Assembly: GCA_965221985.1 (NCBI GenBank)
Contig: OZ244928.1
Location: 496,001 to 560,000 of the forward strand
DNA length: 64,000 bases
Direction: 5' to 3'
DNA from: J054 sp965221985
GTDB lineage: Bacteria > Pseudomonadota > Gammaproteobacteria > Steroidobacterales > GCA-2729495
Part shown: in pieces, positions 35,823-44,015 of the stretch
Layout of the letters: each line of letters starts with the position of its first letter
How positions within the stretch are numbered: position 1 is the first letter of the stretch
Notes under the pieces: model-generated
The model's input: the letters and a program-made list of their open reading frames with translations, nothing else
Told to the model about the DNA's origin: nothing
The model's database searches: none
Made by a program: the position numbers and the translations under genes

Positions 35823-36422
35823 ATGATGGCTAGATGCAGTGGCGCCCTAAGCGTCGCGAGTGCAGCAACTTTTGGCTTACTGTTCTTGATGCAATTGCTG
35901 ATCACGATGCAACAACAAGAGATGCGCCCCGGTCCGGAAGTCATGTTTCCGGAAATAATGCGAGTTCCAAAAGACCAGCCGGTGGAAGTGACGCGACCTA
36001 AGCCCAAACCGCCTGCCCCGGTGGAAGTGGAGCCGCTGCAACCGGAGTTGCAGTTTGGTGACCCCGAGGTAACTCCGGTGCCGGTGACGTTGGGTCCGCG
36101 GCTCGCGGTAGAAGGCGCCACCAAATACATCGGCACGGGAATTAGCGATGGTGACATCATGGTGTTGAGCAAAGTGCGTCCTCTGTATCCGGATAAGGCG
36201 GCGCGCCTCGGATTGGAGGGCCATGTCATTGTTCAATTCACGGTTACGGCGAAAGGCACCGTTGAGCGCGTCATTGTTTTGGAGTCGAGCCACCGCGTTT
36301 TTGAGCGCCCATCTATTCAAGCGGCGAAAAAGTTTCGTTATAAGCCACGCTATGTGAATGGCCAGGCCGTCGCGGTAGACGGCGTTAAGAATCGGTTTAC
36401 ATTTGAAATACAGCCGAATTAG
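35823..36422 (+). CDS. Energy transducer TonB-like protein
   Basis: The 199-residue protein has one N-terminal membrane helix (about 10-28), a proline-rich spacer (VTRPKPKPPAPVEVEP) and a C-terminal TonB domain of about 115-199 (YPDKAARLGLEGHVIVQFTV, KKFRYKPRYVNG). TonB proteins couple the proton gradient to outer-membrane receptors, four of which are in this window. ExbB and ExbD genes are not adjacent. AGGAGGTG stands just before ATG 35823. It is divergent from padR and has operator-like repeats directly upstream. Confidence 0.9.
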   Translation: MMARCSGALSVASAATFGLLFLMQLLITMQQQEMRPGPEVMFPEIMRVPKDQPVEVTRPKPKPPAPVEVEPLQPELQFGDPEVTPVPVTLGPRLAVEGATKYIGTGISDGDIMVLSKVRPLYPDKAARLGLEGHVIVQFTVTAKGTVERVIVLESSHRVFERPSIQAAKKFRYKPRYVNGQAVAVDGVKNRFTFEIQPN

Positions 36423-36469
36423 GACAATTTCATGAGGCACGATGGGAAACGGGCGGAAAAACCCCGACG

Positions 36470-37231
36470 CTATTTCTTGCCCGCAAAAAACTCATTTCGA
36501 GCGGCTCGAGCAGCCTCTAAACTCCCCGACAGTTGACTCTGGTCGGCGTCAGCGTAGGAAGTCGCCACATGCAGCGCGTTGTTGGTCGCATTGATTGCTT
36601 CCTTGATCATGCGCACGGCCACATCTGGTTGCGCATTAACCTTTGCTGCTAGGTCCACGGCCGAATCAACGGCGGCTCCCGGTGGTGCGATCTCCTCCAG
36701 AAAACCCCAATCGAAAGCGCTTTGAGCATCCAGCTTTTCGCAAAGCAAGCAAATGCGTTTCGCCTTGGCCGGACCGACCAAAGAAATAAGCCTTGGAATG
36801 GCGCCCCATTGCAGGTTGATACCGATTTTCGCTTCCGGCACATACAGGAATGCATCACTGGATGCGACCCGCCAGTCGCAAGCCAAAGCGATCGCTACGC
36901 CCGCGCCAACAGCCATGCCGTTAATCGCGGCGATGGTAATCTGTGGCAGCCGTTCCCAAGCAGCACATAAGCGTACACCGCTATAAAAAGTTTCGCGGCG
37001 TTCCAGATCCGTGGCGTCCGGCATGTGCCACATTTTGTCATCCAGATCCATGCCGGCTGAGAAAGCATCCGGCCTACCCGTCAATACAATGGTTTGTGTC
37101 TCTTTATCTAATTCGAATTCCTGGGCAGTTTTAGCTAGCGCGGTAATGAGCTGTTGATTAAAGGCGTTTAGCTTCTCGCCGCGATCGAAACGAACAATGG
37201 CTGTCTTACCCTGGCGCTCTACTCGAATCAC
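36470..37231 (-). CDS. Crotonase-fold protein (enoyl-CoA hydratase/isomerase family)
   Basis: The 253-residue protein has the crotonase CoA-binding and oxyanion motifs: GRPDAFSAGMDL and INGMAVGAGVAIALACDWRVAS. The position of the first catalytic glutamate of classic hydratases (GGGCELA) is alanine here (GAGVAIA), while the second (VPEAKIG) is kept. That pattern suits an isomerase or another crotonase reaction better than hydration. It is transcribed away from the TetR gene across a 92-base gap containing the TetR operator, and so is probably under its control. Confidence 0.82.
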   Translation of the reverse strand: MIRVERQGKTAIVRFDRGEKLNAFNQQLITALAKTAQEFELDKETQTIVLTGRPDAFSAGMDLDDKMWHMPDATDLERRETFYSGVRLCAAWERLPQITIAAINGMAVGAGVAIALACDWRVASSDAFLYVPEAKIGINLQWGAIPRLISLVGPAKAKRICLLCEKLDAQSAFDWGFLEEIAPPGAAVDSAVDLAAKVNAQPDVAVRMIKEAINATNNALHVATSYADADQSQLSGSLEAARAARNEFFAGKK

Positions 37232-37288
37232 TCTTCATCTCCGTAAATGTTTAGGCGCAATAAGCAATATCAATATCCAGCTTATCGT

Positions 37289-37322
37289 TTGACAGCACAG
37301 CATTTAAATCGCATGATTTAAA
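37289..37322 (+). promoter_or_regulatory. tetR promoter overlapped by a perfect 20-bp palindrome; predicted leaderless
   Basis: TTGACA (37289-37294), a 17-base spacer and CATGAT (37312-37317) form a good promoter, with exactly 6 bases to ATG 37324. The perfect palindrome TTTAAATCGCATGATTTAAA (37303-37322) covers the -10 box. No ribosome-binding site is present. The layout predicts a leaderless, self-repressed tetR transcript. Confidence 0.7.
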
Positions 37323-37323
37323 A

Positions 37324-38007
37324 ATGAACAAGGCCCAACGAGAGTACTCCGCTGCGGCCCAAACCCGTCAGCAACTTATTTTAGCCGCGGAACGGCTATT
37401 CGCGGAATCGGGCATCGATGGCGTTTCCCTGCGGCAAATCAATTTGGCGGCTGGTCAAAAAAATTCTTCCGCGGCTCACTACCATTTTGGATCTAAAGAT
37501 ACGCTGATTATGGCCATTTATGCCTATCGAATGTCGCGCGTAAACGAACGGCGCCTTGCCGCCCTTGAGCACATTGAATCGGAAAACAAGCAGACGAGCT
37601 TACGTGATCTCATTGGCGCCATTGTCTTACCTATTGTCGAGGAGATTGAAGCAGACGATAGCGGACGTAACTATATTCGATTCATGGCCCAGGCCATGGG
37701 ACATCCGCAGCTTGATCTCATGGAGCTTTGGCAGCAAGAAAACGGTAGCGGCCTGGCAAGGGCAGTTGCTTGGTTGCGACAGGCCTTACCCGAAATACCC
37801 GCGCAAATTCTCGGCCAGCGTTTTGGCTTGGCCTTCGAACAAATTGTTCATTGCCTGGCCGATCGGGAACGACTTATCGCTGGTGGTGAAGAAAATATTT
37901 CCATCGATGCATCATTATTCGTCAACAACTTGATCGATTGCGTATCGGGATCCATGGCCGCCCCTGTTTCCTCAGCCACCTTACGAAATCTTCAGCAACT
38001 GAATTAG
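37324..38007 (+). CDS. TetR family transcriptional regulator
   Basis: The 227-residue protein has an N-terminal helix-turn-helix (about 30-62: VSLRQINLAAGQKNSSAAHYHFGSKD) and a helical ligand-binding domain. TetR proteins of this kind release DNA when they bind a small molecule. The site in its own promoter (TTTAAATC-N4-GATTTAAA) has a relative in front of the TauD-type gene, so the likely regulon is tetR, the divergent crotonase and tauD. Its last 4 bases overlap those of the convergent tauD-like gene. Confidence 0.9.
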   Translation: MNKAQREYSAAAQTRQQLILAAERLFAESGIDGVSLRQINLAAGQKNSSAAHYHFGSKDTLIMAIYAYRMSRVNERRLAALEHIESENKQTSLRDLIGAIVLPIVEEIEADDSGRNYIRFMAQAMGHPQLDLMELWQQENGSGLARAVAWLRQALPEIPAQILGQRFGLAFEQIVHCLADRERLIAGGEENISIDASLFVNNLIDCVSGSMAAPVSSATLRNLQQLN

Positions 38008-38912
38008 GCTGCCGATTGCAAGGCCTGGGCAGGCCCGATAGGCCGCACGTCATCTTTTATCGCGACGCGATGATTTAGACGATACTGGGGTTGAAAATCC
38101 GGCAATATCAAGTGCTGGGTCGATCGATTGTCCCAGATGACCAGGGTGCCTTGCGCCGGCCAGTGCAAACGCACCTGGAATATGGGCTTTTTCAGATGGT
38201 TGATCAAAAACTTTAACAACATCTCACCTTCGTCGGCCGGTACACCATTAATTCTCGTGGTGACCATTTCATTCACGAAGATGGATCGACGACCTGATTC
38301 CGGATGCACGCGTACAACGGGATGTTCCACAGGCGGATATTTTTCCTCGATTTTTTGGCGCATGGCATGATCGGGATTACCCCAAGAATTGAATCCGAAG
38401 GTTGATGCCAAATCGTGCACAGCCGTTAGCCCATTCAACATTTTCTGCAAGGGTTCGGACAAGCCCGCGTACGCCGCTTCAGTGTTGATCCAAATGGTGT
38501 CGCCACCAGCCGGTGGCATATTCACGCCGTACAACAAAGAGCATTTTGAAGGCACTTCGACGAAGGTGTCATCAGCATGCATGTTCACATCGCCGGTGAC
38601 TGCGGCTTGCTGCGTATACTCCTGCTTTTTCACCTCGGGCTGTTCTTCGAGCCGAGGTATCGACCCGCCCATTTGCACTTCGCCAAATTCTTTTGCGAAC
38701 TGCGTGTGTTGCGCCGGTGTTAGGTCCAAGTCGTGAAACATCAACACATGAAAATGTACGAGGGCTTGCTGAATTTCCTTGGAGGCAAGATCGCTCAACG
38801 GCTGGGAAACATCCAAACCCTCAATGGTCGCGCCCAGAGACGCGCCGATGGGCGTGGCGGTAAAACTCTTGAATTTGGGATCTTGCCGGGTGGCCGAGAA
38901 CTCATAGGTCAT
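38004..38912 (-). CDS. TauD/TfdA family 2-oxoglutarate-dependent dioxygenase
   Basis: The 302-residue enzyme is predicted to hydroxylate its substrate with Fe(II) and 2-oxoglutarate. The iron ligands are His112 and Asp114 (NMHADDTF) and a later His (QHLILPDF or LNHRVAI). The N-terminus TATPIGASLGATIEGLDVSQPLS is typical of the family, whose members release sulfite from taurine or sulfate esters or open ether bonds. ATG 38912 has GGAGG 7 bases upstream; the longer frame does not. It lies downstream of a TonB receptor and behind a TetR-type palindrome. Confidence 0.9.
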   Translation of the reverse strand: MTYEFSATRQDPKFKSFTATPIGASLGATIEGLDVSQPLSDLASKEIQQALVHFHVLMFHDLDLTPAQHTQFAKEFGEVQMGGSIPRLEEQPEVKKQEYTQQAAVTGDVNMHADDTFVEVPSKCSLLYGVNMPPAGGDTIWINTEAAYAGLSEPLQKMLNGLTAVHDLASTFGFNSWGNPDHAMRQKIEEKYPPVEHPVVRVHPESGRRSIFVNEMVTTRINGVPADEGEMLLKFLINHLKKPIFQVRLHWPAQGTLVIWDNRSTQHLILPDFQPQYRLNHRVAIKDDVRPIGPAQALQSAA

Positions 38913-38980
38913 GACGATGCCTCCGTGGAGTGCAAATGAAGCGCGCTCGGCAACGAGCGGCCCAAGCCGATTTCTGAGCA

Positions 38981-39025
38981 TTCTGCCAAAAGGCAGAAAT
39001 TAAATCAAGTGATTTATTTTCTGCC
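38981..39025 (-). promoter_or_regulatory. tauD control region: 34-bp palindrome with a second hairpin
   Basis: Arms GGCAGAAATTAAATCA (38992-39007) and TGATTTATTTTCTGCC (39010-39025) pair with one mismatch around two bases. The core AAATC-N4-GATTT is that of the tetR operator. TTCTGCC (38981-38987) also pairs with GGCAGAA (38992-38998) in a small hairpin. A possible promoter is TTGATT-N17-CAGAAT on the minus strand, with the palindrome over its -35 box. Confidence 0.55.
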
Positions 39026-39037
39026 TGCCAACCAGCA

Positions 39038-41482
39038 CTAGCCTCCAAAGCGATAACTCATTTCCACGCCCCACTCCCGCCCGCGTTGCGGATTGAGCGA
39101 CCACATATTGGCGACATTGCCGTTGGATAGGGTCACACCACTTATCCCCCCCAATCCATCGTCAAAATTCACGAAATTTAGGGTGGCCAGGGGGGCATCA
39201 TCGTTGAGTAAGTTGGTGACGAAGCCACCGATGCTCCAGCGATCCGCTGCCAAACCTAGCCGCAAATTGACCAGTGTGCGCTCGGAAATTTGACCGAAAT
39301 TCGCCGATTGCGACCAGCGGTCGCTCTCGTAGATGTAGTCGGTGCGGAAGAAGATTTCGCGATCCTCCCGAATCGGCTTCCGAATAGCAACGCCGAGCGC
39401 TACTTGATGCTTAGGCGTACTCGCGATTTCCTTACCCGCCAAATCGCCGTTGCCCGTGCTTTCCAACAAGAATTCATCTTCACCCTCGGTAAATTCACCA
39501 GCTGTAAATCCGTAGCTGGCGAACAGGCTGAGATCTTCGGTCGCCACAAGATTGGCTTCAAGCTCGAAACCACTGACTTCTGATCTACCCTTGTTACTGA
39601 TGGCCGTCGTTACCGTCTCGCCACCGCGTTCAAGGGGAACCCTTATCGTCGCGAAGGTGCCCTGATTCTTCCAGTCGATATAGAACACCGCGAAATTCGT
39701 GGTTAATCGTTTGTCCAACCAACTGCTCTTGATGCCGAATTCATAGGTCCATTGTTCTTCCTCTTCAACCAAAGCATCTCTATCGGCAACGGCAGTATCT
39801 TGGGTAGAGCAGGCAATATCCGGACCAAAGTACTCATCATTGAATCCGCCAGGCTTATTGCCTTTCGCTGTTAGCCAATAAAAATTCAAATCTTCCTGCG
39901 GCTGCCATTGCAATATAAGTCGCGGCGTAAAATTGTCGAACTTCGCGCTAATCGTTGAACAATCATTATTTGCCGGTATTAGGGACTTTTCATCCTCCGA
40001 CCAGCGCGCTTCGACAGACAGCGTTAATTTCTCCGTTAAATCCCAATCCAATTGACCAAATACCGCGATGTTCTCCAGGAATTCCCACTCCCAATTCGCG
40101 AAAGTAGGTGGAATCGCGCCGGCCCCGGTCGAGCCAATCCCAGGAAAACTGCGTTGACGCGTCTTGAATTTCCAATCGTAGTAATAGCCACCGAGTTGGG
40201 CGCGAATCTTTTTGTCAGCCGGCGACGCGATGCGAAGTTCAGCCGACCAGTCGCGCATCGCCGTTTGCTGGAAGAACGAAAAGAGACCAAACAGCGCGCG
40301 CACTTGCTGGTGATCGAGATCGAAGGCCTGCTCAAAATCGTCTTCGCTAATAGAGCCGCGTGCAGTGAGCTGCCAGTCCCCAAATTCTTGCACCCATTCC
40401 GCCAAAAATCTTTCCGTTTGACGTCGGGTACCCGGCTCAGCAGGCTCAGCATAAAACTCCGCAAGACTTCTTCCAGCCGGAGGAACAGCCTGTATGCCGG
40501 CTCGAAAATCAGGCAAATTGATACGATTCTCGCGATTGCTGGCATCGAATTCACCGCAGAATGCACCTTCGGTATCTCGCCACCAAGCCGGCTCCCCAGG
40601 CTGCTCCGCACCTAAATCATCAGGTGGCAACCAACAATTCAACTCAGTGGTAATCAAACTCGGAAAGTGGCCATCGTCGGCATCAGCAAAGCTGTATTTG
40701 AGATTGACCTCCGCCCCATCAAACGGCAACCATGTGAGCTTAGCCATGATGTCTTGCGTTTCTTCATTGCCGAGACGGCTATTGTCTCCCTGCTGCGGCG
40801 GATCAATGAAAAATCCTACCGTCGGATAGGCAGTATCTTCACTGAGCGCATTGTGCCACTGGCCACCATACTTCTCCCAATTTGCCGCCACCAGATAGAG
40901 CAGGCGATCTTCAAGAATTGGACCACTAAACCAACCACCAATCTTATAGTTATCGTTTGCGCCTGCCCGTGTATTCAATTCGGCGACAAAGTTGTTACTA
41001 GGTTTTCTCGTGACATAGTTGACCGCTCCGGCAAAGGTTGCACGACCAAACTGGCTTGATTGAGGACCTCGTATAACCTCGGTGCGTTCCACCGCTTCAA
41101 GCGTGGCCGTGGAAATACTGCTGCGATGAGATACATAAACACCATCGATAAAATAAGAAGCGTTAGGCTCGCCCCGAGTCGCGGGCGCCGCCATCCCCCG
41201 AATGACCGGACGGTCGAGGCGGCGGCCTGTTTGTTGCACGGTATTGAAATTGGGTGTGAAGTAAGCCAAATCGTAGTTGTTGGCAATGCCCCGATGGCGC
41301 AGCTGCTCGCTCGACAGCGCGCTGATAGACAGTGGCACCTCTTGCAAACTTTCCTCGCGCTTACGGGCCGTAACGGTGATTTCGTCTATGGCTTGGGCCA
41401 ATACTGAATATGTAGGTGTGCACGATAATATCGTTAGGCACCCGATGGCCCCCCACCGTTGCAACCTATTGAGTGAAATCAT
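39038..41482 (-). CDS. TonB-dependent outer-membrane receptor
   Basis: The 814-residue protein starts at ATG 41482, with GGGGGG 8 bases upstream. It has a signal peptide ending near Ala-Gln 30, a TonB box (DEITVTAR, about 33-40), a plug with VIRGPQSSQFGRATFAGAV, and a barrel ending in an aromatic-glycine sequence (MSYRFGG). The C-terminal Phe-Gly-Gly is slightly longer than the usual terminal Phe. The ligand is unknown. The TauD-type gene lies 125 bases downstream, hinting at import of a sulfonate, sulfate ester or related compound. Confidence 0.9.
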   Translation of the reverse strand: MISLNRLQRWGAIGCLTILSCTPTYSVLAQAIDEITVTARKREESLQEVPLSISALSSEQLRHRGIANNYDLAYFTPNFNTVQQTGRRLDRPVIRGMAAPATRGEPNASYFIDGVYVSHRSSISTATLEAVERTEVIRGPQSSQFGRATFAGAVNYVTRKPSNNFVAELNTRAGANDNYKIGGWFSGPILEDRLLYLVAANWEKYGGQWHNALSEDTAYPTVGFFIDPPQQGDNSRLGNEETQDIMAKLTWLPFDGAEVNLKYSFADADDGHFPSLITTELNCWLPPDDLGAEQPGEPAWWRDTEGAFCGEFDASNRENRINLPDFRAGIQAVPPAGRSLAEFYAEPAEPGTRRQTERFLAEWVQEFGDWQLTARGSISEDDFEQAFDLDHQQVRALFGLFSFFQQTAMRDWSAELRIASPADKKIRAQLGGYYYDWKFKTRQRSFPGIGSTGAGAIPPTFANWEWEFLENIAVFGQLDWDLTEKLTLSVEARWSEDEKSLIPANNDCSTISAKFDNFTPRLILQWQPQEDLNFYWLTAKGNKPGGFNDEYFGPDIACSTQDTAVADRDALVEEEEQWTYEFGIKSSWLDKRLTTNFAVFYIDWKNQGTFATIRVPLERGGETVTTAISNKGRSEVSGFELEANLVATEDLSLFASYGFTAGEFTEGEDEFLLESTGNGDLAGKEIASTPKHQVALGVAIRKPIREDREIFFRTDYIYESDRWSQSANFGQISERTLVNLRLGLAADRWSIGGFVTNLLNDDAPLATLNFVNFDDGLGGISGVTLSNGNVANMWSLNPQRGREWGVEMSYRFGG

Positions 41483-41691
41483 CTTGTCGCCCCCCGTTGG
41501 CATACCTCCCACACCCCAAAACCTATGCCTTCTGGCAGATTGAAGCAAATCGCTTAATTCTCTCCATATATCTGTTATCGCTGGAAGTCGTGCCGCAAGC
41601 TCGTCTATCCGAAACGCATAGCTGGCGGCCGCGTCGAAAAGCGGTAGACCTTCAATCTGCGCAATAGAAGCACCCGCAAAAGACTATCGGC

Positions 41692-42246
41692 CTAAGGACT
41701 CTCCAGACTAAAATCTAGTGTTGCGATGGCCGTATCTTCGATAGAGATTTCAAATCTATACTGACCCGGCACGTCCTCGTCAGTCACTTCCCAAAAATGA
41801 CCAATCAAACCTTCGAAGATGGGTTGCGATTGCGCTGAGATAATGCGGCGGTTTTCACGATCGAGCTGCGAATAGTCGGGCAATTGATTAACCTGCACCT
41901 GTTCTCGGTAGTGAAAGATCTCCGTCCAAGACACTTCCGTGAGGTCGGTTTCCAGCCATGCGACCCAACCAACTAGCCGCCCAGGCTCTATGGCGATCGA
42001 TTGTTGCGGTACGAAAGTTTCAAGATTTTGGCCAGCCTTCGATCGACTCCCGACTTTAATGCCTGTCACTCTAGTATCTTCTCCAAGCTGAATATCTAGG
42101 TTCATCGGGCTGGCAGGTACTTCGTCGGCCGTCGCAGGCTGGATATTGGACATGCCGTCAAATATGCGAACCCAGACAAAGATCGACAAAGCAATCCAAG
42201 CCACAATAACGATGGCATAAAGGCCTTTTTTGGTCGTAGTTTTCAC
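41692..42246 (-). CDS. Membrane-anchored periplasmic protein of unknown function
   Basis: The 184-residue protein has one N-terminal membrane helix (about 9-28, LYAIVIVAWIALSIFVWV), then a soluble domain rich in beta-type sequence (GRLVGWVAWLETDL, HFWEVTDEDVPGQYRFEISI). I recognise no family with confidence. It is divergent from the RDD-domain gene, 26-74 bases away depending on the start used there. Confidence 0.6.
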   Translation of the reverse strand: MKTTTKKGLYAIVIVAWIALSIFVWVRIFDGMSNIQPATADEVPASPMNLDIQLGEDTRVTGIKVGSRSKAGQNLETFVPQQSIAIEPGRLVGWVAWLETDLTEVSWTEIFHYREQVQVNQLPDYSQLDRENRRIISAQSQPIFEGLIGHFWEVTDEDVPGQYRFEISIEDTAIATLDFSLESP

Positions 42247-42320
42247 ACTCGCAACTTTGTGTCTGCTAGATCATGACTCTTGGGCTTGATAGGCTTGAAT
42301 TTGTTGGTTCCCATACAGTA

Positions 42321-43037
42321 ATGAATAGCAACGAACGATTAATTGTCAACAGTATAACGGGCGCTGATCTTGACTTACCCATCGCAGGACCAGGTGGCCG
42401 TAGCTATGCATTCATAATTGACTGGCACATTAGATTTTTTATTGCCCTGTTGTGGCTGGTTGTTGCCATCGGGCTTATATCTCAAACCACGGAATCTGGT
42501 AATTTCACAGATAATCCACTGGCCGGTTTATGGCTACTCGCCGTATTGCCCGCTGCAATCATCTATTTTCTATACCATCCAATTCTCGAGGTGCTCATGA
42601 AAGGTAGCACACCGGGCAAACGCGTTGCCGATATTAGAATAGTAACCCAGCAAGGCAACATACCTTCAAGTGGAGCACTGATCATAAGAAACGTGTTTCG
42701 GATTTTGGATAGCCTACCGGGTTTCTATGTAATCGGATTAGTAACCACCATATTTACCAAGCAAAGCGTCCGTGTTGGCGACCTAGCAGCGGGCACATTG
42801 CTGGTTTATCAAAGTCGGGCCAAGAGCGTTTCAATTGACGAAATCACTAGACTCGGCAGGGGCGACAATAACCCGGAAATGGTTGAGTTGATTCAAGATG
42901 TGCTCGATCGCTGGAATCAACTCGATTCACCAACTCGCCGAAAATTTGCAGCTCGGCTGCTTGCACACGCGGGCATCAACTCGATGCCTAACGAGGATGA
43001 TGATTTGCGCGATCAGATGAAAAAATTGCTAAATTAG
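42321..43037 (+). CDS. RDD family membrane protein
   Basis: The 238-residue protein has an RDD domain of about 20-160: RSYAFIIDWHIRFFIALLW, then STPGKRVADIRIVTQQG and FTKQSVRVGDLAAGTLLVY. A helical cytoplasmic tail follows. RDD proteins are membrane proteins of unclear role, some linked to sodium-proton exchange. It is a usual member of MoxR/DUF58 clusters, as here. ATG 42321 is preferred for length; ATG 42273 is in frame and neither has a clear ribosome-binding site. The SpoIIM-like gene starts 6 bases after it. Confidence 0.85.
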   Translation: MNSNERLIVNSITGADLDLPIAGPGGRSYAFIIDWHIRFFIALLWLVVAIGLISQTTESGNFTDNPLAGLWLLAVLPAAIIYFLYHPILEVLMKGSTPGKRVADIRIVTQQGNIPSSGALIIRNVFRILDSLPGFYVIGLVTTIFTKQSVRVGDLAAGTLLVYQSRAKSVSIDEITRLGRGDNNPEMVELIQDVLDRWNQLDSPTRRKFAARLLAHAGINSMPNEDDDLRDQMKKLLN

Positions 43038-43043
43038 GCAGTA

Positions 43044-44015
43044 ATGGCTGAAACGTTCGCTATAAAGAAGTGGCTAGAGAATCGTTCCTCGCTATGGCAA
43101 GAGTACGACAAACTATATCAATACACTGAGCGCGGAAAGGGAATTCAAGTAAATCAAGCTGCTGCCTTTGTAAACGGTTATCAGGAAATTGCTCGTGATC
43201 TAAGCCTTGCCCGTAAATTCATCCCTGACAGCCGCATCTGTCGCTATCTATCCAACATTTACGCCGACTTTCATCAAAGCATCCATCGGCGCCCGCCGCA
43301 ATACCTGCGAGGATTCAAACGCTTTTTCCGCGACGAAATACCACAGGCGGTTCACGCAATTCGTTGGCAAATACTTGTCGTCACGGCCATCTTTTTGGCC
43401 AGCGGACTGGCTGGCTGGCTACTGGTATTCAACTTTCCTGAACTCGCCACCCTATTCGCCTCGGAGCGAATGATTGACACTGTTAGCAAGGGCGGGCTGT
43501 GGACAGACGACCTTATCAATATTGTCCCGTCGTCTTTGCTTTCCGTTGGCATATTCACTAACAATATTTCTGTGGCGCTAACCGCCTGTTGCATGGGGGC
43601 ACTTTTTGGCCTCGGCACCATCTACATTATTGCACTTAACGGATTAATGCTCGGTGGCATTTTCGCATTCACGTATCAATATCAGCTTGCTCACCGGCTG
43701 TTCGAATTTATCGTGGCACACGGCATTGTCGAACTGAGCGTAATTTGTGTAGCGGGCGCAGTTGGGGCATCCATTGGAGAGGCACTTGCACGGCCGGGGT
43801 TGATTCCGCGGCGCGTCGCCTTCGAGATAGCCGCCAAGCGAGGCATGAAGCTGATGGCAATCTGCATCCTATTTCTAATCGGCGCCGGAATCATTGAAGG
43901 TTATGTGTCACCTAATCCGCTGTTTGGACTAAACAGCCGGATTATTATTGGCATTTGTTACATGCTTTTATTTATAGCTGTACTAGCGGGTCCGTGGAAG
44001 GCCCAAGAGAACTAG
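43044..44015 (+). CDS. SpoIIM-like (stage II sporulation protein M family) membrane protein
   Basis: The 323-residue protein has a helical N-terminal region with RPPQYLRGFKRFFRDEIPQAV, then five or six membrane segments including NNISVALTACCMGALFGLGT and EFIVAHGIVELSVICVAGAVG, as in SpoIIM-family proteins. In non-sporulating bacteria it occurs with RDD, MoxR and DUF58 genes. It follows the RDD gene by 6 bases, and its stop overlaps the end of the convergent DUF58 gene by 4 bases. Confidence 0.88.
   Translation: MAETFAIKKWLENRSSLWQEYDKLYQYTERGKGIQVNQAAAFVNGYQEIARDLSLARKFIPDSRICRYLSNIYADFHQSIHRRPPQYLRGFKRFFRDEIPQAVHAIRWQILVVTAIFLASGLAGWLLVFNFPELATLFASERMIDTVSKGGLWTDDLINIVPSSLLSVGIFTNNISVALTACCMGALFGLGTIYIIALNGLMLGGIFAFTYQYQLAHRLFEFIVAHGIVELSVICVAGAVGASIGEALARPGLIPRRVAFEIAAKRGMKLMAICILFLIGAGIIEGYVSPNPLFGLNSRIIIGICYMLLFIAVLAGPWKAQEN

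Noticed and set aside
36470..37231. Calling the crotonase a true enoyl-CoA hydratase
   Set aside because: The first catalytic glutamate position is alanine, so only the family assignment is kept.
40052..40615. Long plus-strand frame opposite the TonB receptor at 39038-41482
   Set aside because: Composition reflects the antisense of a real gene; no recognisable product.
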